This document shows, piece by piece, positions 60,490 through 64,000 of a DNA stretch of 64,000 nt. The notes under the pieces are model-generated. The model made no database searches, had not been told where the DNA came from, and saw only the letters and a list, made by a program, of their open reading frames with translations. Numbering within the stretch: the first letter of the stretch is position 1; every line of letters begins with the position of its first letter. A program made the position numbers and the translations under genes. This DNA is from Pseudonocardia autotrophica (GTDB lineage: Bacteria; Actinomycetota; Actinomycetes; Mycobacteriales; Pseudonocardiaceae), in assembly GCF_000717175.1 (NCBI RefSeq), contig NZ_JNYD01000015.1, forward strand, positions 62,001 through 126,000, read 5' to 3'.

Positions 60490-62007
60490 TCACGCGATGC
60501 CGAGGGCACTCAGATTGTCCTCGGCGGGGTGCGCGGCGCCTGCCGGCCCTGCGGCGAAGGCGGTCAGGAGCCGTGTGGTGATCGTGCCGATCACCGGGGC
60601 GCTCGTCCCGCCGCGGCAGGCCGGGTCGAGCCCGCAGATCCAGTACTGGGTCCCCGCGGAGAACACCCCGGCGCCGCTCGGCACCGAGTACCAGGTCGCG
60701 TCGGCGAAGTCCGGCCGGCCGCGGCAGGTCACCGGGGAGTGGAACAGCACCTCGATCGGCCGCGGCGTGGGCACCCGCAGGTCGACGCGCTCGTACTCGT
60801 TGCCGACGAGGCCGGGCAGCCGCTGCCCGTCCCGCACCAGACCCGAGAGCAGCCAGCTCCCGGCGTCGGCGACGACGAGATCGGCCTGCGCCGGGTTGCA
60901 CTGGTAGAAGTTGCCGAGCAGCACGCTCTCCGGCCGGGGATGGGGCGGGTCGCGCCACTGCGGCGTCGCCTCGAGCGGGTCGCTGCGGCTCGCCGGGTCC
61001 TCCTCGAAGGACTTGTAGTCCACCTCGACCCGGTCCGGTCCGAGGGCGCTGTCCTCGAACCGGATGTGCCGGTAGATCTCGTTGCCGCCGAGGAAGGCGA
61101 GGTTCACGCCCCGGTCGCGGGCGGCGGTCGCCGTCGCCCGCATCGCCGTGGACCAGTACTCGTCGTGGCCGAGCGTGATCATGGCCCGGGCGCCGTCGAG
61201 CAGGTGGGGATCCGCGTGGAGGTCGACGTCGGTGGCATAGCCGAGCGGGAGCCCGGACCGCTCGGCGAACTCCACGAACGGCAGCTCGAAGATGAGGAAG
61301 TCGCCGGCGCCCTGCATGTCCTTCGCTTGGTAGGGCCGGTCGAAGGAGACCGCGCGGGAGCGGTCGGCGAACCGGCCGGTGCCCGCGGCGTACAGGCTGT
61401 ACCCGCCCCACCGGTTGTAGCCCTGCCACGTCGTCACCGCGTTGACCACGACGAGCCGGCCCGTGTTGTCCGGGGTGGCGAGCGTCAGCGGGACGAACTG
61501 CTGGGCGCCGTTGTCGGCGTCGAGCCGGAAGAGGTAGTCGCCCGGCGGCCAGCCGGCGGTGTCGACGGTCAGCGTCGGGTTCCACGGCGCCACCACCGTG
61601 TTCCGCGGGGCCTGCACAACCGCGTCGGCCTGGCGTCGGCCTGGCTGCGGCGGCGAGACCCACACCTGCGCGGCCCCGGTGGGCGGGTAGTCGCCCATCC
61701 GGAAGGCCGTGACCGTGTACCGGGCGGCCGTCGTCGAGACGAACAGGTGCACGGGGTCGCCGGGGTGGACGGAGGTGCGGTCCGCGAAGCCCTCGACGGC
61801 GTGCTCCGGCCCGGGATGGGTGATCCGCCACTCGGCGCCGGGCACGGCGCCGGCGGGCAGGGCGAGCGGCAACGGCACCGGTGCGGGAGGCAGCGCGGAC
61901 GCGGTCGGGGCCGGGCCGGACCGGGTCCCGGTCACCGAGCAGCCCGCGAGCAGCAGCAGAGCGGCAAGGACAGCGGCGACGGCCCGTCCGACACATCCCG
62001 CGCGCAC
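60490..62007 (-). CDS. N,N-dimethylformamidase-beta-like lipoprotein
   Basis: The 505-residue protein has a lipoprotein signal (AVLAALLLLAGCS) and a large C-terminal domain like the dimethylformamidase large subunit: VVVNAVTTWQGYNRWGGYSL, ARAMITLGHDEYWSTAM, VNLAFLGGNEIYRHIRFE, and a late RPDFADATWYSVPSGAGVF. Such domains also occur in uncharacterised exported proteins, so amidase activity is not assured. GTG 62007. Confidence 0.85.
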   Translation of the reverse strand: MRAGCVGRAVAAVLAALLLLAGCSVTGTRSGPAPTASALPPAPVPLPLALPAGAVPGAEWRITHPGPEHAVEGFADRTSVHPGDPVHLFVSTTAARYTVTAFRMGDYPPTGAAQVWVSPPQPGRRQADAVVQAPRNTVVAPWNPTLTVDTAGWPPGDYLFRLDADNGAQQFVPLTLATPDNTGRLVVVNAVTTWQGYNRWGGYSLYAAGTGRFADRSRAVSFDRPYQAKDMQGAGDFLIFELPFVEFAERSGLPLGYATDVDLHADPHLLDGARAMITLGHDEYWSTAMRATATAARDRGVNLAFLGGNEIYRHIRFEDSALGPDRVEVDYKSFEEDPASRSDPLEATPQWRDPPHPRPESVLLGNFYQCNPAQADLVVADAGSWLLSGLVRDGQRLPGLVGNEYERVDLRVPTPRPIEVLFHSPVTCRGRPDFADATWYSVPSGAGVFSAGTQYWICGLDPACRGGTSAPVIGTITTRLLTAFAAGPAGAAHPAEDNLSALGIA

Positions 62008-62217
62008 GTTCCCCCCTCACCGGCAGCGACCGCCGACCCGGGCCGCGGGCCGCGTCGGCCGCTCCGCGTGAGGCGGGCCGCAGACGCTACCGGACCGACC
62101 ACCACGTCGGTACCGAGCTGTGCGATCCCCGCCCGATGCTCACGACCTGCCGCGACAGGGCGCCGTTCGGGCACGGCGCCGACGACACCGGGGCAGACTG
62201 GCCGGGTGCGGAGAGGC

Positions 62218-62937
62218 ATGCGCGTCTCGGAGCTCAGTCGTCGCCTCGGGGCGGGTTCGGTGCGTGCGGTCGTGCTGGTCCTGCCCGGCGGAGAGGCCGA
62301 GAGCCGGCGGCCGCACCTGTGGTTGGCCGAGGCGTTCCTGTGGCCCCTGGCCGGACGGATCGCCCGGCGGGGGCGCCGGCACGGCCTCGCCGTTCACCTG
62401 CTGCGCTACCGCTACCGGGGGTGGAACGGCGAGCGCGCCGACCCGGTCGTCGACGCGTCGTGGGCGCTGGCCGAGGTCCGGCGGCGGTATGGGCCGGTAC
62501 CCGTCGGCCTCGTCGGTCATTCCCTCGGCGGCCGGGTGGCGGTCCACGTCGCGGGCGATGCGCGGGTGGCCGGTGTCGTCCTCCTCGGCCCGTGGTTGGA
62601 GGAGGCGGATCCCGTCGGCCAGCTGAAGGGCCGAGCCGTACTGATCATCCACGGCGCTCGCGACCGGCACACCGATCCTGTGATGTCCTACCGGTTCGCG
62701 GTGAACGCGCGACGGGTCGGTGCCCGGATCGCCCGCGTCGAGCTGCCCCGTGCCGGCCATGTGTTGCTGCGGCAGTGGCGGGCGTGGACGGCGCTGACGA
62801 CGGACTTCGTCGACGCGGCCCTGATCGGTGGCCGGCTCGATCCGGTGATGCTCGGCGCCCTCGAGGCCGTGGGCAGTGGGGGCTTGCGCGTGCACCTGCC
62901 ACGGCGCCGCGCGCGGGTTCTCCGGCGCCACCGCTGA
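62218..62937 (+). CDS. Alpha/beta hydrolase
   Basis: The 239-residue protein has an alpha/beta-hydrolase core: VVLVLPGGEAES, nucleophile elbow GLVGHSLGGRVAV, an acid region IIHGARDRHTDP and the catalytic His in PRAGHVLLRQW. The substrate is unknown. ATG 62218 follows GGAGAGGC; GTG 62206 would add four residues. Confidence 0.88.
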   Translation: MRVSELSRRLGAGSVRAVVLVLPGGEAESRRPHLWLAEAFLWPLAGRIARRGRRHGLAVHLLRYRYRGWNGERADPVVDASWALAEVRRRYGPVPVGLVGHSLGGRVAVHVAGDARVAGVVLLGPWLEEADPVGQLKGRAVLIIHGARDRHTDPVMSYRFAVNARRVGARIARVELPRAGHVLLRQWRAWTALTTDFVDAALIGGRLDPVMLGALEAVGSGGLRVHLPRRRARVLRRHR

Positions 62938-63034
62938 GGAGCTGGCCGGACGAGCTGTCGGCGTCTACCTCCCGACGGCCGGGTCGGTGGTGCTCCGGCT
63001 GGCGCGTCGTGCACTCGGCCACGATCCTGTTCGC

Positions 63035-63832
63035 ATGCCCGGCAGGCCGGCGGGTCGTCGCGCTGCCCAGGTTCCGACGGCGTCATCTCCGCGGCGGTCG
63101 TCGTCGGCGCGGCCTTCCGGTGCGGACAGCGCCCAGTGGCGAGCTGCGCTGCGAGCCCGCCGCCGGCGGACTGTGTGCGCAGGGTGGGCCGGGGTGGCCG
63201 GGGCCTGTTGCTACTGCTGGTTCCTGCTCGCTCCTCTGGCGGGCGGACGGTTGGACGCGACCCGGGCGTTCGTCAGCGAGCTGGAGGTGCGTGGTTCCCC
63301 GGGCAGCGGCTGGTTCCGCGCCGCCGACGTCGCCGCCGGAGTTCTGATCCTCCTCCTGGCCGTGGGCATGTGGGAGTGGCTGCGCCGACCCGGCGGCCGG
63401 GGGACGGCGGGCCCCGTACTCGTGGGCACGGTCGGGGCGGCGTCGATCGTGGACGGTGTCAGTCCGATGGCCTGTGCTCCTTCCGTGGACCCGGTCTGCG
63501 CGCGGATCGAACAGTCGAGGTCGCTGCTGGGCCAGTTCACGGACATGCACACCGTGTCCGGCGTCGTCGGGATGATCGCGGCGGCCGCGGCGATGGTCCT
63601 TGTCGGGCGCGGGGCCGAGCGCGTGCTGTCCCGACGATGGTCGTGGTGGTTCGGCGTGGCCTGCTGCGCGGCGGTGCTGCTGCTCGGGAGCGCGCTCAGC
63701 GCGTTGGCCCTGTCCGGTGGCCCCGGCATCCGCACCGTGGAGCAGGCCCAGCTCCTGGTCGTTGCCGGCTGGCTCGCGGCGGTGTCCGCGATGCTGATCC
63801 GGCAGCCTGCCGACACGGCCAGGTATGCGTAG
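63035..63832 (+). CDS. DUF998-like membrane protein
   Basis: The protein of about 265 residues has a basic N-terminus and five to six helices (GWAGVAGACCYCWFLLAPLA, AADVAAGVLILLLAVGMWEW, VSGVVGMIAAAAAMVLVG, WWFGVACCAAVLLLGSALSA, LLVVAGWLAAVSAMLI), with DMHTVSGVVGM resembling DUF998. Function unknown. Start uncertain. Confidence 0.7.
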   Translation: MPGRPAGRRAAQVPTASSPRRSSSARPSGADSAQWRAALRARRRRTVCAGWAGVAGACCYCWFLLAPLAGGRLDATRAFVSELEVRGSPGSGWFRAADVAAGVLILLLAVGMWEWLRRPGGRGTAGPVLVGTVGAASIVDGVSPMACAPSVDPVCARIEQSRSLLGQFTDMHTVSGVVGMIAAAAAMVLVGRGAERVLSRRWSWWFGVACCAAVLLLGSALSALALSGGPGIRTVEQAQLLVVAGWLAAVSAMLIRQPADTARYA

Positions 63833-63865
63833 GTTCGCCGGTCCCGGCGCGCGCACACTCGCGGT

Positions 63866-64000
63866 ATGGCGGTGAACGTTCGGTTCGAGGACGGTCCAGT
63901 ACGCGGCCAGGTCGTCCGGTACGGCTACATGTCCATCCCGCTCCCGAGCCTGTTCTGGACGGACTCGACCTCCGGTCGCGGAGCCGTCTACAAACGCGTC
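63866..64000 (+). CDS. Start of an unknown gene, cut by the window
   Basis: ATG 63866 opens MAVNVRFEDGPVRGQVVRYG and then MSIPLPSLFWTDSTSGRGAV, running off the right edge. Only 45 codons are visible and no family is recognised. Confidence 0.5.
   Translation, partial: MAVNVRFEDGPVRGQVVRYGYMSIPLPSLFWTDSTSGRGAVYKRV

Overview
The window is very GC-rich and reads as a chromosome of an actinobacterium close to Pseudonocardiaceae (Pseudonocardia-like). Supporting signs are abundant GTG starts, a DUF348/G5 resuscitation-promoting-factor-type protein, an actinobacterial protein O-mannosyltransferase, and the actinobacterial division locus glpR(sepX)-GNAT-glp-galU-folate cyclo-ligase. This assignment rests on gene content and protein style only; no database search was possible.

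Left core (1-29.7 kb). The order is: an RpfB-type wall hydrolase (cut by the window edge), tatD, metG, a TetR regulator, a small RsbW-like protein, a SCO6745-like protein, the khtT-khtU K+/H+ antiporter, rsmI divergent from the O-mannosyltransferase, and a DMT exporter divergent from an XRE-cupin regulator. Next come small membrane genes, tRNA-Ala(CGC), the glpR-GNAT-glp-galU division and cell-envelope block, folate cyclo-ligase, an FmdB zinc ribbon, a CpaB-like SAF protein and mscL. The block ends with an amphipathic-repeat protein, a MoaB-type protein, an HtrA protease, an ArsR-SRPBCC operon, an MprAB-like two-component system, a decayed metallophosphoesterase and an MFS exporter. A family of five near-identical 40-bp palindromes sits at gene ends between 3 and 11.6 kb.

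Integrated island (29,785-43,872). A 43-bp perfect direct repeat brackets about 14.1 kb. It runs from the anticodon loop to just past the discriminator base of tRNA-Arg(CCU). A tyrosine integrase with a C-terminal GntR-type winged helix lies next to the tRNA but carries a one-base frameshift. The island is visibly less GC-rich than its surroundings and carries one compact leftward block of seven genes. In transcription order these are a dynamin-like GTPase, a second P-loop GTPase, an unknown protein, a proline-rich protein whose frame is broken twice, a HerA-type ATPase, a two-helix zinc-ribbon protein and an M48 metalloprotease. It has no recognisable replication or conjugation genes, and I consider it the best candidate for an undescribed (probably conflict or defence) system. 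A decayed IS256-type element and a degenerate IS110 transposase occupy its right end.

Right accessory region (43.9-64 kb). It begins with an integrase fragment, then a Tat-secreted PhoX-type phosphatase, the Kup potassium transporter and a kinase-less KdpD-like membrane sensor. After a relic ABC permease tail come a staphylococcal-nuclease-like protein, a LuxR-type regulator with a large repeat region, a methyltransferase and two SpoIIE/PP2C phosphatases of the RsbU stress-signalling type. The rest includes two genes that lost their facing 5' ends, a J-domain protein, a truncated Hsp20 and, upstream of it, a strong promoter-like site. It ends with a dimethylformamidase-like lipoprotein, an alpha/beta hydrolase, a DUF998-like membrane protein and a gene cut by the right edge. 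Decayed genes are notably frequent here.
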